A stretch of DNA of 33,690 nt, taken from Paenibacillaceae bacterium (GTDB lineage Bacteria; Bacillota; Bacilli; Paenibacillales; NBRC-103111). Within the stretch, counting starts at the first letter, position 1. The number at the start of each line of letters is the position of its first letter. The position numbers were made by a program, and so were the translations under genes. The notes under the pieces were generated by a model, which ran no database searches, had not been told where the DNA came from, and saw only the letters and a program-made list of their open reading frames with translations. Location: the NCBI GenBank assembly GCA_029256065.1, contig JAQSYT010000011.1, forward strand, positions 1-33,690. The letters are read 5' to 3'. Of this stretch, positions 10,012 to 18,392 are shown in pieces.

Positions 10012-11025
10012 TCATCCGCCCTTCACCAGCCGTTGGCTGTCCGGGTTCCAACGCCACATCACTGTGCCGGCCAAATGCACGCCGCCCAGAAGCCGGTCCA
10101 CCCCGCCCAGCTTCACATAATCCGCCTTGCCTGCCAGCACATCCTGCCCGTCCGGAGTCAAGTGGGCGGTAATACCGCGCAGCAGGCCAGGATTTTCATA
10201 ACGGGGCAGCCCATCCGGGATGCTCAGCCGTATCAGCGGTGCGGGGCCGATGCTCATCCGATGCAGGTAGGCCCAGAAGGCCAGGTCCCCGATGCCTAAT
10301 AGGGGAAGCGGGTTGGTTGCCGCGGCGAACAGAGGCGGCAGGTGATGGATGCCGGCGCTGACGGCCTGAAGCGCCGCGCGCTCTATCAGCCCCAGTCCGT
10401 CCGCCGTGGACGGGAAGCGGCTCAGGTGTGCGGCGAAGGCCTCCCGCAGGAAGGGCAGCGCCGCCGTATCGGCCTGGAGCAGAGCTTCCACCGACCGGGG
10501 GTCGGGGGAAGCGTAGGCCTCCCAGGCCTGCCGGCCCAGCGCCAGCGCTTTTGCGGAGACGGGGCGCCGCCCGGGGTAAAGCTCGGCCAGCTGCTGCGCC
10601 GTGAGCTGGCCCAGCCCGTGAAACGGCTCGATCCCCGGGTACGAGCCGATGGTGACAAGCTGGAGGCGGAGGGGAGGGGCCGTGCCCTCCGCCTCCAGCC
10701 GCGCGAGACGATGCAGCAGGCAGGCCTGCATCGTCTGATCGAAGAGATCGTGCTCCATCCAGAGCACGATTTCTTCGCCTTGGGCGGCGGCATGGGCCAG
10801 TGCCGCCTCCTGCGTGTCGCAGGCTCCGGCGTACAGCACCTGCGGGATGCCGTAGGTCTCCTCCAGGAAGGCACCCCTCTTCTGGCGGATAGCGGGCTCT
10901 TCCATTAAAGGAGCCACCGGCCCCTCCGTGTAATCCTCCCGCCACGGCAGAACGGTGCCCCCGATTCCAGCCTCCCTAAGCTTTTCCGCTACAGCATCCC
11001 CGTTGGTGATATGCAGCAAAACCAT
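10012..11025 (-). CDS. DUF1835 domain-containing protein
   Basis: A 337-residue cytoplasmic protein whose N-terminus (MVLLHITNGDAVAEKLREAG, then VLPWREDYTEGP) is typical of DUF1835 proteins, often paired with a C-terminal DUF3658-type domain. An acidic cluster, VLWMEHDLFDQ, follows at about 86-96. The biochemical role is unknown. The reading frame stays open 57 codons further upstream through a MITE-like repeat, but the start at 11025 is preferred: AAAGGGG precedes it by a few nucleotides and the family N-terminus begins there. It converges with the plus-strand HNH gene (gap of 32 nt) with no obvious terminator between. Confidence 0.85.
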   Translation of the reverse strand: MVLLHITNGDAVAEKLREAGIGGTVLPWREDYTEGPVAPLMEEPAIRQKRGAFLEETYGIPQVLYAGACDTQEAALAHAAAQGEEIVLWMEHDLFDQTMQACLLHRLARLEAEGTAPPLRLQLVTIGSYPGIEPFHGLGQLTAQQLAELYPGRRPVSAKALALGRQAWEAYASPDPRSVEALLQADTAALPFLREAFAAHLSRFPSTADGLGLIERAALQAVSAGIHHLPPLFAAATNPLPLLGIGDLAFWAYLHRMSIGPAPLIRLSIPDGLPRYENPGLLRGITAHLTPDGQDVLAGKADYVKLGGVDRLLGGVHLAGTVMWRWNPDSQRLVKGG

Positions 11026-11038
11026 ACACCCCTTTCCT

Positions 11039-11201
11039 AGGGCGTGTCTGAAAACCCTCTTGAGAGCATCTCTTACCGCCTTTTCGCCCCTTGCTTCGTT
11101 ACTTCCCCTTGACGTACCCCCGGTACACCTGCGGGTAAGTGCCTTGCCTGGAACGAAAATTCCGCAAAATCTGCTCCTTTCGGAGTTTACAGACACACCC
11201 T
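11039..11201. mobile_element. MITE-like element of about 163 bp
   Basis: The ends are near-perfect inverted repeats of 17 bp: AGGGCGTGTCTGAAAAC at 11039-11055 and, read on the other strand, AGGGTGTGTCTGTAAAC at 11185-11201 (15 of 17 identical). There is no transposase inside. No clear target-site duplication is visible. It sits just upstream of the ribosome binding site of the DUF1835 gene. Confidence 0.65.
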
Positions 11202-11220
11202 GGTTACCATTCTTACTCCC

Positions 11221-11249
11221 ATTATATCCCTTTCCGGCGAAGGAAACAT
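11221..11249 (-). promoter_or_regulatory. Possible promoter upstream of the MITE-like element
   Basis: On the minus strand a consensus TATAAT (11221-11226) points towards the DUF1835 gene, with only a poor -35 about 17 bp upstream. If used, the transcript would run through the whole MITE-like element before the gene. Confidence 0.35.
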
Positions 11250-11296
11250 ATATTCGTATAAGAAATTAATACCCGCTCACCCGTTGCCTTTACCCT

Positions 11297-11478
11297 TCCT
11301 GCAAAACTGCAGTTATTTTCTCCGGAGCTGTGCCGGTTCCAGCCGTTCCTGCAAATCTGCATTTATTGAAGGACATTGTGACTCGTTTGGACCGGCTGCC
11401 GCAAAAATAACTGTATTTTTGCAGGATAGACCCAGATAAAGCGGGCTAAGCGGGAAAATAACTGCATATTTGCATTAT
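11297..11478. repeat. Four copies of a TGCA-rich ~24-bp repeat at ~50-bp spacing
   Basis: Copies at 11297-11320, 11347-11370, 11401-11428 and 11452-11478 share a core of the form AAATAACTGCA-nn-TTTGCAGGA. The first two are in reverse orientation and the last two forward. Start-to-start distances are about 50, 54 and 51 bp. A fifth related copy lies at 23795-23817. The surrounding intergenic region (11202-11672) shows no gene. Confidence 0.65.
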
Positions 11479-11672
11479 AGCCTGCCTTTTTACCCGAGCT
11501 GCATGCTGTCAGACAGACAAGCTTTGCCCGCTGCAACGTAAAGCCGCATCAAGCTCCTGTCCCATGCTTGCAACAGAACAAGCCGAGACCCGCTCCATGG
11601 CGTTTCCCGGCTGTACTCACTTATCTTCTGCTGATTGAGAACGGGGACTTGCGGTCCCTCAGTTCTGCTCTT

Positions 11673-12641
11673 TTATTGCCCGGCTGGCGCCACAGACGGA
11701 CTGGCCGGGGCCGGATTGGCTGAGGCGGCTTCTGCGGTTTGCAGTTCCTTCAGCCTTCCCGCTAACGTATCCATATCGGAAGCGCCGAGGGCAAAGGCGA
11801 AGGCACCATCGCTTTTGGCCACCCGGACCAGCTGGTTGTCAATTTTCCCTTCATATAATGCAGCGGCGCCCTCCCCTTGGGCAATGGTCAGCTTAAGCTC
11901 TGGGGAGGCCCAATCCACCTCCTCCCGCTTTTTGGGCAGACGGTCTGTGGACAGGAAGATCAGTTGGTCCAGCACCCCGCTGCCCTCCTCCGGCTTCAGC
12001 TCCTTGTCGCCCAGCTTCCAGGCGGACTCGTAGGCCTTTTTTGCGGGATCGGCTTTGGTCAGGGTCCACTTTTCCCCCTTCCATTCCAGCTGAATGGCCG
12101 TCACCTTGTCATACTCCACCTTGAACACGTTTTTGTCCAGGAAATCCTCGGCGGTTTTGCTGATGTTGGAAAGCACGGTGTCATTCACCTCATAAACCGT
12201 ATTGGCATCGCCGGTTTTGATATAGGTGGTGCCGGATACCGGCAGCGGATTGCCGATAAGCAGCGTTTTTTTGCTGCCGTTCGAAAGTATGGCCTCCACC
12301 TGCAGCGGGTCATCCAGCCCGAACTCCCCCAGATTGGCGGGAGCCTCGTCCACAACCCCTTTTACCGTCAGGGTGCCGAACGCCTCTGCCACAGCATCGG
12401 CGGCATAGGCTTCCACCGGATAGGCCTCCGGCGACGTCATTTCCCAGCCGCCTTCGATTCGCTTCAGCTGCACAGCGGCTTCTCCGGTGCCCAGCTTCAA
12501 TTCCTTCACGTCGGTGCCTTTGGCGGCGAAGAGCTCCTGGTCCGTCTTGACCTCTTCCTTAAAGAAGTTTTCGCTCTTGGCATAGGCATACCCGCCGATC
12601 AGAACGATTAAGAGGATCAGCGTAGGCAGAAATTTCTTCAT
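11673..12641 (-). CDS. DUF4340 domain-containing membrane-anchored protein
   Basis: A 322-residue protein with one N-terminal hydrophobic segment (about 4-22) and a soluble DUF4340-type region outside the membrane. It contains repeated beta-rich modules such as YPVEAYAADAVAEAFGTLTV and GEFGLDDPLQVEA, and an Ala/Pro-rich C-terminal tail (NPAPASPSVAPAGQ). DUF4340 proteins commonly accompany GldG-type ABC systems; their activity is unknown. The ATG at 12641 overlaps the upstream gene's stop (ATGA) and has GGAGG 8 nt ahead. It is the last gene of the four-gene ABC operon. Confidence 0.9.
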   Translation of the reverse strand: MKKFLPTLILLIVLIGGYAYAKSENFFKEEVKTDQELFAAKGTDVKELKLGTGEAAVQLKRIEGGWEMTSPEAYPVEAYAADAVAEAFGTLTVKGVVDEAPANLGEFGLDDPLQVEAILSNGSKKTLLIGNPLPVSGTTYIKTGDANTVYEVNDTVLSNISKTAEDFLDKNVFKVEYDKVTAIQLEWKGEKWTLTKADPAKKAYESAWKLGDKELKPEEGSGVLDQLIFLSTDRLPKKREEVDWASPELKLTIAQGEGAAALYEGKIDNQLVRVAKSDGAFAFALGASDMDTLAGRLKELQTAEAASANPAPASPSVAPAGQ

Positions 12642-14041
12642 CCCTTTCTCCTCCTCCACCAGACTGCTCCCCCCGCCGCCAGGAAAGCCAGCGGGAAGAC
12701 GGCGATGGTTCCCCAGAAGATCAGGTTTTGCTTAGAGACGGAAATGTACACCTGTTCGGGCGCAGTCTCTTCTCTGGGGCGGATGGTTACCACATCCTTC
12801 TGCTCATTGAGCCAGCCGGCGCTGTTCAAGGCGAAGTCCCGGTTGCTCTGCTCGGCGATCCAGTCATCCCGCAGGAACATGCCGTTGCCGATGACCACGG
12901 CCTTTGGCTTATCGTCCTGGGTGGTCACCGCATATCCCAGATCCAGCGGACCGGTCAGGTCGCCATCCGCTTTTTTGATGGAATCCTGGGTCAGGGGAGC
13001 GGTGGACGAGGTGAACAGGGCCAGATCCTTTTTGCCGTAGCCCGCATCGCTGGTCCGCAGCAGGGCGCTGAGCTTGTAATCCGCAAAATCCTTCACCGTG
13101 GACAGCGACATGGCCGCCGGGAAGGCGACAATGGCCCGCTGCTCCTCCAGCTTACTGACAATGTCGTGATACCCGTATTGGGGAACGATGGTCAGGGGGC
13201 TGGAGGACAAGGTTTTGGACGACTCCACCACCAGAGCGTTGTCATTCTGTACACCGACTGCGGACAGCACCTTGCTCCAGTTGGTCCATTTCTCCATATC
13301 GCCGGCCAGTCCCGCCGCCATGTAGAGCTTGCCTTTGTTTTTGACAAAATCGGTGATGAGCGCAGCTTCCTGTTCAGTGGCATCCTTTTGCGGAGCCAGG
13401 ATAATCAGAGTTTCCGCATCCTCCGGTATGGCGCCTGCCGAAAACAGATTCAACTCCTTTACTTCCATCCCTTCATTCTCCAGTCCGCTCCGGAAAGTGG
13501 AGGCGTCCGAAAGGGTGATCTCGTTATGGCCGGTGATGGCATAAGCGATGTGCTTTTGCCCGGAGGTCAGGTCCACCAGTGCCTGGGTGAATTTCGATTC
13601 GCCGCTGAAGGTATAGGTGGTTTGGTCCGAGCCATAGCCGAACAGGTCATAGCTGGTTATGCTCTTGGTTTGGCCGCCGCTTTCAAAAATAATGGTGCCA
13701 TAAGAGCCGATCTCATATTTTTGGGCAAGGGACGGGTTCTTCTTGGGGTCTACCTCCTCCCAGGTGAACTTGCCGCTGCGCTTCTGGTATTCGTCCAGCA
13801 GGTCCTTGATCTGCCGGCTGACCACCCCTTGGCCCGAATCGGTGAAGGCGATGGCATGCACATCCTGATTCAGATTCTGCAGGGTGGTAATGGTTTTGTC
13901 GGACAGGGTAAATTTTTTGTTGGCGGTCAAATCCCACTGGGCACCCTTCAAGGAATGCAGGAAGATGGTGAGCAGAATAAATATCCCCACCACCGCCACC
14001 GACAAAACGGCGGCGTTAGCGCCTTTGATCCAATTTTTCAC
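12638..14041 (-). CDS. GldG-like ABC transporter auxiliary protein
   Basis: A 467-residue protein with a membrane segment near the N-terminus (about 13-30), a large extracytoplasmic domain, and a C-terminal membrane segment (about 440-460) ending in WWRRRKG. The sequence following the first segment (WDLTANKKFTLSDKTITTLQ) is the hallmark of the GldG/ABC_transp_aux family. In Flavobacterium, GldA-GldF-GldG is needed for gliding, but in Firmicutes the substrate is unknown. The start codon is GTG at 14041 with AGGAGG 8 nt upstream. It overlaps the DUF4340 gene by 4 bp and follows the permease gene. Confidence 0.92.
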   Translation of the reverse strand: MKNWIKGANAAVLSVAVVGIFILLTIFLHSLKGAQWDLTANKKFTLSDKTITTLQNLNQDVHAIAFTDSGQGVVSRQIKDLLDEYQKRSGKFTWEEVDPKKNPSLAQKYEIGSYGTIIFESGGQTKSITSYDLFGYGSDQTTYTFSGESKFTQALVDLTSGQKHIAYAITGHNEITLSDASTFRSGLENEGMEVKELNLFSAGAIPEDAETLIILAPQKDATEQEAALITDFVKNKGKLYMAAGLAGDMEKWTNWSKVLSAVGVQNDNALVVESSKTLSSSPLTIVPQYGYHDIVSKLEEQRAIVAFPAAMSLSTVKDFADYKLSALLRTSDAGYGKKDLALFTSSTAPLTQDSIKKADGDLTGPLDLGYAVTTQDDKPKAVVIGNGMFLRDDWIAEQSNRDFALNSAGWLNEQKDVVTIRPREETAPEQVYISVSKQNLIFWGTIAVFPLAFLAAGGAVWWRRRKG

Positions 14042-14058
14042 AGTCGTATCCTCCTAAA

Positions 14059-14080
14059 AGTTTTCGCGGGAGCGAAAACT
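14059..14080 (-). repeat. Intercistronic stem-loop between the permease and gldG-like genes
   Basis: AGTTTTCGC (14059-14067) and GCGAAAACT (14072-14080) form a perfect 9-bp stem with a GGGA loop. No T tract follows on the minus strand, so it is more likely an mRNA stability or processing element than a terminator. Confidence 0.6.
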
Positions 14081-14107
14081 GGCTTCGTAAGCATCCGCTT
14101 TGGTGAT

Positions 14108-14818
14108 TTATCTCCAGCGTTTGCGCTCCAGGACCTGAATGCTCAGCACCAGGAACATGGCCACCATCGTCACGTAGAACAGCACATCCGGCAGATCGAA
14201 AATCCCCTTCTGCAGATTGGTCAGCCGCTGGACGATGGAGAATTGCTCGAAGATATCCCGGGCCGAGGAGAACAGGCTGTAGCCCAGCCAGTCGATAACC
14301 CACAGCAGCAGCAGCATGGCAAACGCCGCAATGCCCGCAATCATTTGATGCGACGACAGGGATGAGCAGAACAGGCCAACCGCCATCATGGCCGCTCCCA
14401 GCAGGAACAGGCTCAGGTACGACAGCCACAGGACCGGCTGGTCCAGCGATCCGTAGGTGCCCATAATTGCCGGATAGAGGAGGCTGAAGCCCACCAGCAG
14501 GAAGTGCACCAGCAGTGCGGCCAGATACTTGCCCAGCACAATCTCGGTCAAGCTGGCCGGCGAGGTGAGCAGAAGCTCATCCGTCCCCTGGCGCAGCTCC
14601 TCCGACACCAGCCGCATGGTCAAGAGGGGAATCACGAACAGGTAGAACAGGATCATATTGGACATCAGCGGCCGTATATCCACGGTAAACGACGAGAGAA
14701 AATCATTGGCAAAAAAGAAGCCCGCCAGAAGAAAGTAAAAGGCAAACGCCACATACGCCACCGGCGAATAGAAATACATTTGAAGCTCCTTCTTGCAAAT
14801 CGCCCAGGTTCTACGCAC
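14108..14818 (-). CDS. ABC-2 type permease (GldF-like)
   Basis: A 236-residue integral membrane permease with about six transmembrane segments, the partner of the adjacent ATPase. The N-terminal RRTWAICKKELQMYFYSPVAYV is the typical amphipathic start of ABC-2/GldF permeases, and RLVSEELRQGTDELLLTSPAS is the conserved cytoplasmic loop that contacts the ATPase. The GTG at 14818 is chosen because it overlaps the ATPase stop codon by 8 nt, has AAGGGGG 8 nt upstream, and gives the normal family length; upstream in-frame ATGs would add 15-40 unrelated residues encoded inside the ATPase gene. Confidence 0.9.
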   Translation of the reverse strand: MRRTWAICKKELQMYFYSPVAYVAFAFYFLLAGFFFANDFLSSFTVDIRPLMSNMILFYLFVIPLLTMRLVSEELRQGTDELLLTSPASLTEIVLGKYLAALLVHFLLVGFSLLYPAIMGTYGSLDQPVLWLSYLSLFLLGAAMMAVGLFCSSLSSHQMIAGIAAFAMLLLLWVIDWLGYSLFSSARDIFEQFSIVQRLTNLQKGIFDLPDVLFYVTMVAMFLVLSIQVLERKRWR

Positions 14819-15896
14819 AGCCTTCGCCCCCTTCCCCGGTATCGGCCCCGGCTTCGTCAGCATCAGCTGCCGGTTCTGCATGCTGTCCAGCCGCTTCCGC
14901 CACCTGTAGGGCGTTAGCCCCGTCCTCCCGGACCACAACGGAAGGGTCCTGGCTGGTCAATTGCAGGAAGATGTCCTCCAGGCTGAGATTCTCCCGTTTC
15001 ATCTCAAGAATGGGAAGCCCCAGCTCCGCCATCCGGAAGAAAACCGTCTCCCGGATATCCGTACGGTCTTTGGCGGAAACGAGAAGCGAGGTGGTTTCGC
15101 CACCTTCACCGGATTCCGAGGCAGCCTGCCCCCGCAGCTTGACCGTTTCCACCTGGGGCAGCAGCGCCAGCTCCCGCAGGATATGCTCCCGCTCGCCTTT
15201 AATCTCCAGCGAAACCTGGAACTTGTTCTCCATTTGGCCGCCCAGCTCTTCAGGGTTGCCGTCCATGACGATTTGGCCCTGATTGATGATCAGGACACGG
15301 TTGCACAGGGTGTTTACCTCCGGCAGAATATGGGTGCTGAGCAGTACGGTATGTTTCTCCCCCAACTCCTTGATCAGCTGGCGGATTTCAATAATCTGCT
15401 TGGGGTCAAGGCCGGAGGTCGGCTCATCCAGAATCAGCAGATCCGGCTGATGCAGAATCGCCTGGGCCAGGCCAAGCCGCTGCCGGTAGCCCTTGGACAG
15501 CCCCTTGATAATCTGCTTCTCTCTTCCCTCCAACCCCAGCTTCTCCACCACTTCGCCGATGCGGGTCCGCTGCTCCCGGATGGGAATGTCCCGCAGATCG
15601 GCGACAAACTTCAGGTAAGCGCCTACTGACATTTCCGGGTACAGTGGCGGCGTCTCCGGCAGGTAGCCAATTTTACGCCGCGCCTTTTTGGGATGCTCCG
15701 ACATGGACAGCCCGTCCACCAGGATTTGCCCCTTGGTCGGATTCAGATACCCGGTGATCATCCGCATGGTGGTGGTTTTTCCCGCCCCGTTGGGACCGAG
15801 AAACCCGACAATCTCCCCGCGGCTCATGGAGAAGTCCATATGGCGGACGCCGCGCTGGTTCTCGTACATTTTGCTGACCTCGCGCACTTCTAACAC
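14811..15896 (-). CDS. ABC transporter ATP-binding protein (GldA-like)
   Basis: A 361-residue ABC ATPase. Walker A GPNGAGKTTT is at about 34-43, the signature is LSKGYRQRLGLAQ, and Walker B with D-loop is LLILDEPTSGLDP, followed by the STH switch histidine. After the nucleotide-binding domain is a ~140-residue extension typical of the GldA/DrrA/CcmA group, ending in an Ala/Glu-rich tail. The preferred start is GTG at 15896, seven nt after a GGGGGG tract; a TTG at 15911 is also open. It leads the operon that continues with the permease, GldG-like and DUF4340 genes. Confidence 0.93.
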   Translation of the reverse strand: MLEVREVSKMYENQRGVRHMDFSMSRGEIVGFLGPNGAGKTTTMRMITGYLNPTKGQILVDGLSMSEHPKKARRKIGYLPETPPLYPEMSVGAYLKFVADLRDIPIREQRTRIGEVVEKLGLEGREKQIIKGLSKGYRQRLGLAQAILHQPDLLILDEPTSGLDPKQIIEIRQLIKELGEKHTVLLSTHILPEVNTLCNRVLIINQGQIVMDGNPEELGGQMENKFQVSLEIKGEREHILRELALLPQVETVKLRGQAASESGEGGETTSLLVSAKDRTDIRETVFFRMAELGLPILEMKRENLSLEDIFLQLTSQDPSVVVREDGANALQVAEAAGQHAEPAADADEAGADTGEGGEGCA

Positions 15897-16161
15897 TTGG
15901 TAACCCCCCAAATATTCGAATGGTTTGGCACAGCATCGCCGGGATGCCGTGCCGACAGAGGATGAAACAGGAAGCAGCTTCCTTCACATATGCGGCCTTT
16001 GAACCTGGACCGCGTTATGGTAGGCCGTGTTGCAGCACGGCTTAATACAGGCAAATTTAATATACGGAGGGAACTCTAAACTCAGCTTAAAAAAATCTGA
16101 AAGCAAGCTTAAAAATATGTGTCTAATTTGTGAAAAATCATTCCCAGGTGCCGCCAACGAA
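15897..16161. other. Intergenic region with two hairpins upstream of the ABC operon
   Basis: No convincing gene is seen here. Two inverted repeats occur: GGCAC-A-GCATC with GATGC-C-GTGCC (15927-15953, one mismatch), and GCCGTG with CACGGC (16024-16041). Both would be in the 5' leader of the ABC operon if its promoter lies in the AT-rich part around 16045-16140. I could not identify a good promoter. Confidence 0.4.
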
Positions 16162-16187
16162 AATAACCGTCCGGAAAAACCGGACGG
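16162..16187 (-). terminator. Rho-independent terminator ending the sugar transporter operon
   Basis: CCGTCCGG (16167-16174) and CCGGACGG (16180-16187) form a perfect 8-bp stem with an A5 loop (U5 in the RNA made from the minus strand), followed by TTATTTTCG. It lies about 70-90 nt past the GH38 remnant. Confidence 0.75.
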
Positions 16188-16257
16188 CGATTCTTATGGC
16201 CTGGATTGGCCAAGGACGGTCAGCATGGAGGACTCGTTTAGCGAAGGGCGGCTTCCG

Positions 16258-16685
16258 CTAGTTGGTCACCGCAGCGGATAAGAAGCAGATGCCGTAGGTG
16301 CTGCACCCTGTCTCCGGCTCGGGTATGGTCTGCCGTCCCTCCGGCACGGGACCGGCGTGGGCCACCCGGATGCCGTGCCCGGCATAGCATTCCATCAGCA
16401 TCCCGTAGCTTTCGCCGCCCGGCTCCAGATGGGCCACAATCCGCTGCCCCGCCGCTTCCGGCGGCAGCACCACCCGGCCCCGGAACCAGCCGTATTCCCA
16501 TTTAGCGCCCCACCGGGTTCCGCCGGGAAACGGCCGGAATTCCCCTGCTCCGCCTCTTCCGCAGACAGCTGCTCAAAGGTAGTGAACCCCTCCAGCCCGA
16601 TGCTTCCCAGGGGTGTGTAATAATGGCGGGTCAGCTCCTCTTTCCACACCTCCACCCGCTTGCTCCATTCCAATGTAAGTGCCAT
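16258..16685 (-). pseudogene. Decayed GH38-type alpha-mannosidase fragment
   Basis: The first frame starts at 16685 (ATG after AAAGGGGGG) with MALTLEWSKRVEVWKEELTR and EGFTTFEQLSAEEAEQG. The adjoining frame continues with FRPFPGGTRWGAKWEYGWFR and GRVVLPPEAAGQRI. Joined, these look like the N-terminal region of a Paenibacillus GH38 alpha-mannosidase. The frames join if one A is restored at about 16537-16541 (GGGAATTCC). A further ~35 codons seem deleted between GGES and MECYAGHG, and the gene stops after TYGICFLSAAVTN, missing the catalytic domain altogether. It directly follows the solute-binding protein gene, so the locus probably once encoded a mannosidase acting on the imported sugar. The family call comes from memory of the N-terminal motif and needs a search. 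Confidence 0.7.
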
Positions 16686-16756
16686 CGGGAATCCCCCCTT
16701 TCGGTTTGGCAAACAAAATAATGAGGAGAGCGCCGAACCGCGCCCTCCTCCTGGCA

Positions 16757-18337
16757 TCATTTTGCGCTTTGCATCTTTTTGATGTAGGCGTTCATTTGCT
16801 TCACGTAGTCCTCGCCGCCGTTTTTGTACCAGCCGTCCAGCAGGCTGTCAAATTTGGACACCGGCTCCTCGCCCATGATGATCTTCATGACCGTTTGCTG
16901 CCATACCTTGTCATAGTCCATATAGTTGGGCTTTTTGGCAGCGTCCGGAACCAGGGCATTATCCAGAGCCGGAACCACCGTCTGGATGGATTTCTCCAGC
17001 CACGGAATCATCAGCTTCTTATCCGCCTCCGGCGTTCCGATATTAATGAAAAAGCTGGTGTCATACGCTCTTCTCATGCTTTGCCGGCGCACATACGAGG
17101 GGGTGGCAGGCGGGTCCGTGGCTACCTTTTCCCCGTCCTTCACCACATAATCCATGCCCTCGTACCCGTAGTTGGTCTTATCCCACATGTCGTCGGACAG
17201 CCAGCTGTTCAGCACATCGGCAATCTTCTGCGGATTTTTGGCACTGGAGGTAATCGCCCAGAAGCCCCACAGCCCGGTGGACGAAGCGCCCAGTGAGCCT
17301 CCCTCCACCTTGCCCTGCTTGTTCTTGACGAACAGATAGGTAACATCGGCATTCGGGAAGTTCTTTTGGATATCCTTCCTCACCCCGGTGTAATAACCGG
17401 AGAAGTAGGGGAACACGCCGGTCAGGCCCTTGATGAAGCGCTCACGCTGCTTGGATGCGTCGTTGGTGGCGGAATCGGGATCGAAGAAGCCGCTTTTGTA
17501 CATTCTGGCGGAGAACTCCAGTGCGTCCTTGTAGGCCGTGCTGGTTTTATCGTACATGGGATTCATGAACTCATAGGCGCCGCCGGAGGCCTTCTGCCAG
17601 CCGGTGAGGCCGAAGGACCCGGGAATGATCGGCTCCAGCACCTTCTGGGTGTTATAGGCGCCGCCATAGCCGTAGGTATCCTTCTTCCCGTTTTTATCCG
17701 GATCGCCGGTGGTGAACTTGGTCAAGATTTCCTCAAACTGCTCAATGGTGATTTCATTATCCTGGGGCACAGCGAAGCCGATGTTGTCCAGCCAATCCTT
17801 GCGCACGAAGAAGGCATCGTTGCGCACCACGGAGGTCCGGGGGATTCCGAAAATTTTGTCGTCCTGATTGATCCTCAGCTGGTCCCAGGAGGCGGGGTAG
17901 GTATACTTCTGCAGCGCCTCGGCGTTCTTGACATAGTTATTCACCGGTACGATGATGCCGTCCTTGACAGCGTTCTGGAAGCTCTGGTCGGCGGAGTCCA
18001 GGAATAACACCGCGTCGGGATATTGTCCCGATGCCAGCATCAATTGCAGCCGCTCCTTGTAGCCGGTAGACGGCGGCACCTCGAAGCTCAGCTTCACATT
18101 ATGCTTGGCCTCCAGCTCGGCCAGGAATCTCTTGTCGCTCTCCGACTGCTCGGCTGTGGCATAATTGGCCATCAGCTTGATTGCCACGGGCGCTTCATTC
18201 TTGGGCGCGGCGGTTGATGCCTGCGGCTGGGCGCTGCCCGGCGCCTCCGTTTGGTTGGTGCTGTCGCTGCCGCAAGCGGTAACAGCCACAAGCGCCGCCG
18301 ATAACCCCGCCAATGCTGCCGAACGTTTCCATTTCAT
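16757..18337 (-). CDS. Extracellular sugar-binding lipoprotein of an ABC transporter
   Basis: A 526-residue family-1 type solute-binding protein. The lipoprotein signal peptide ends in VTAC with Cys22 as the lipidated residue, and is followed by a Ser/Thr/Pro/Ala-rich tether (23-48). The mature protein shows the LplA/YtcQ-type pattern: SESDKRFLAELEAKHNVKLS, then RLQLMLASGQYPDAVLF, and FVRKDWLDNIGF. It should capture an oligosaccharide outside the cell and deliver it to the two permeases encoded upstream. No ATPase gene is in the operon; such systems usually share an MsmK/MsmX-type ATPase encoded elsewhere. GGAGGGG lies 5 nt before the ATG. A stem-loop separates it from the upstream permease gene. 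Confidence 0.93.
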   Translation of the reverse strand: MKWKRSAALAGLSAALVAVTACGSDSTNQTEAPGSAQPQASTAAPKNEAPVAIKLMANYATAEQSESDKRFLAELEAKHNVKLSFEVPPSTGYKERLQLMLASGQYPDAVLFLDSADQSFQNAVKDGIIVPVNNYVKNAEALQKYTYPASWDQLRINQDDKIFGIPRTSVVRNDAFFVRKDWLDNIGFAVPQDNEITIEQFEEILTKFTTGDPDKNGKKDTYGYGGAYNTQKVLEPIIPGSFGLTGWQKASGGAYEFMNPMYDKTSTAYKDALEFSARMYKSGFFDPDSATNDASKQRERFIKGLTGVFPYFSGYYTGVRKDIQKNFPNADVTYLFVKNKQGKVEGGSLGASSTGLWGFWAITSSAKNPQKIADVLNSWLSDDMWDKTNYGYEGMDYVVKDGEKVATDPPATPSYVRRQSMRRAYDTSFFINIGTPEADKKLMIPWLEKSIQTVVPALDNALVPDAAKKPNYMDYDKVWQQTVMKIIMGEEPVSKFDSLLDGWYKNGGEDYVKQMNAYIKKMQSAK

Positions 18338-18377
18338 GTGAACCCCTCCATGTTATATGTGTATGGTGTGCCGGAGC

Positions 18378-18392
18378 TCCCCCGCAGGGGGA
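18378..18392 (-). repeat. Intercistronic stem-loop before the solute-binding protein gene
   Basis: TCCCCC (18378-18383) and GGGGGA (18387-18392) form a 6-bp GC stem directly after the permease stop codon. No T run follows. Such hairpins often protect the downstream mRNA and raise binding-protein output relative to the permeases; that role is inferred. Confidence 0.5.

Noticed and set aside
11026-11196. 57-codon N-terminal extension of the DUF1835 protein
   Set aside because: It is encoded mostly by the MITE-like element and the family N-terminus with a good ribosome binding site begins at 11025.
11297-11478. CRISPR array
   Set aside because: Four imperfect repeats at ~50-bp spacing occur in both orientations, the repeats vary, and there are no cas genes.
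11639-11665. Terminator after the DUF4340 gene
   Set aside because: A GGGAC/GTCCC hairpin is present but no T run follows on the minus strand, so it is not called.
16027-16281. Plus-strand 84-codon open frame in the region upstream of the ABC operon
   Set aside because: The start has no ribosome binding site, the frame crosses a terminator hairpin, and the translation resembles nothing known.
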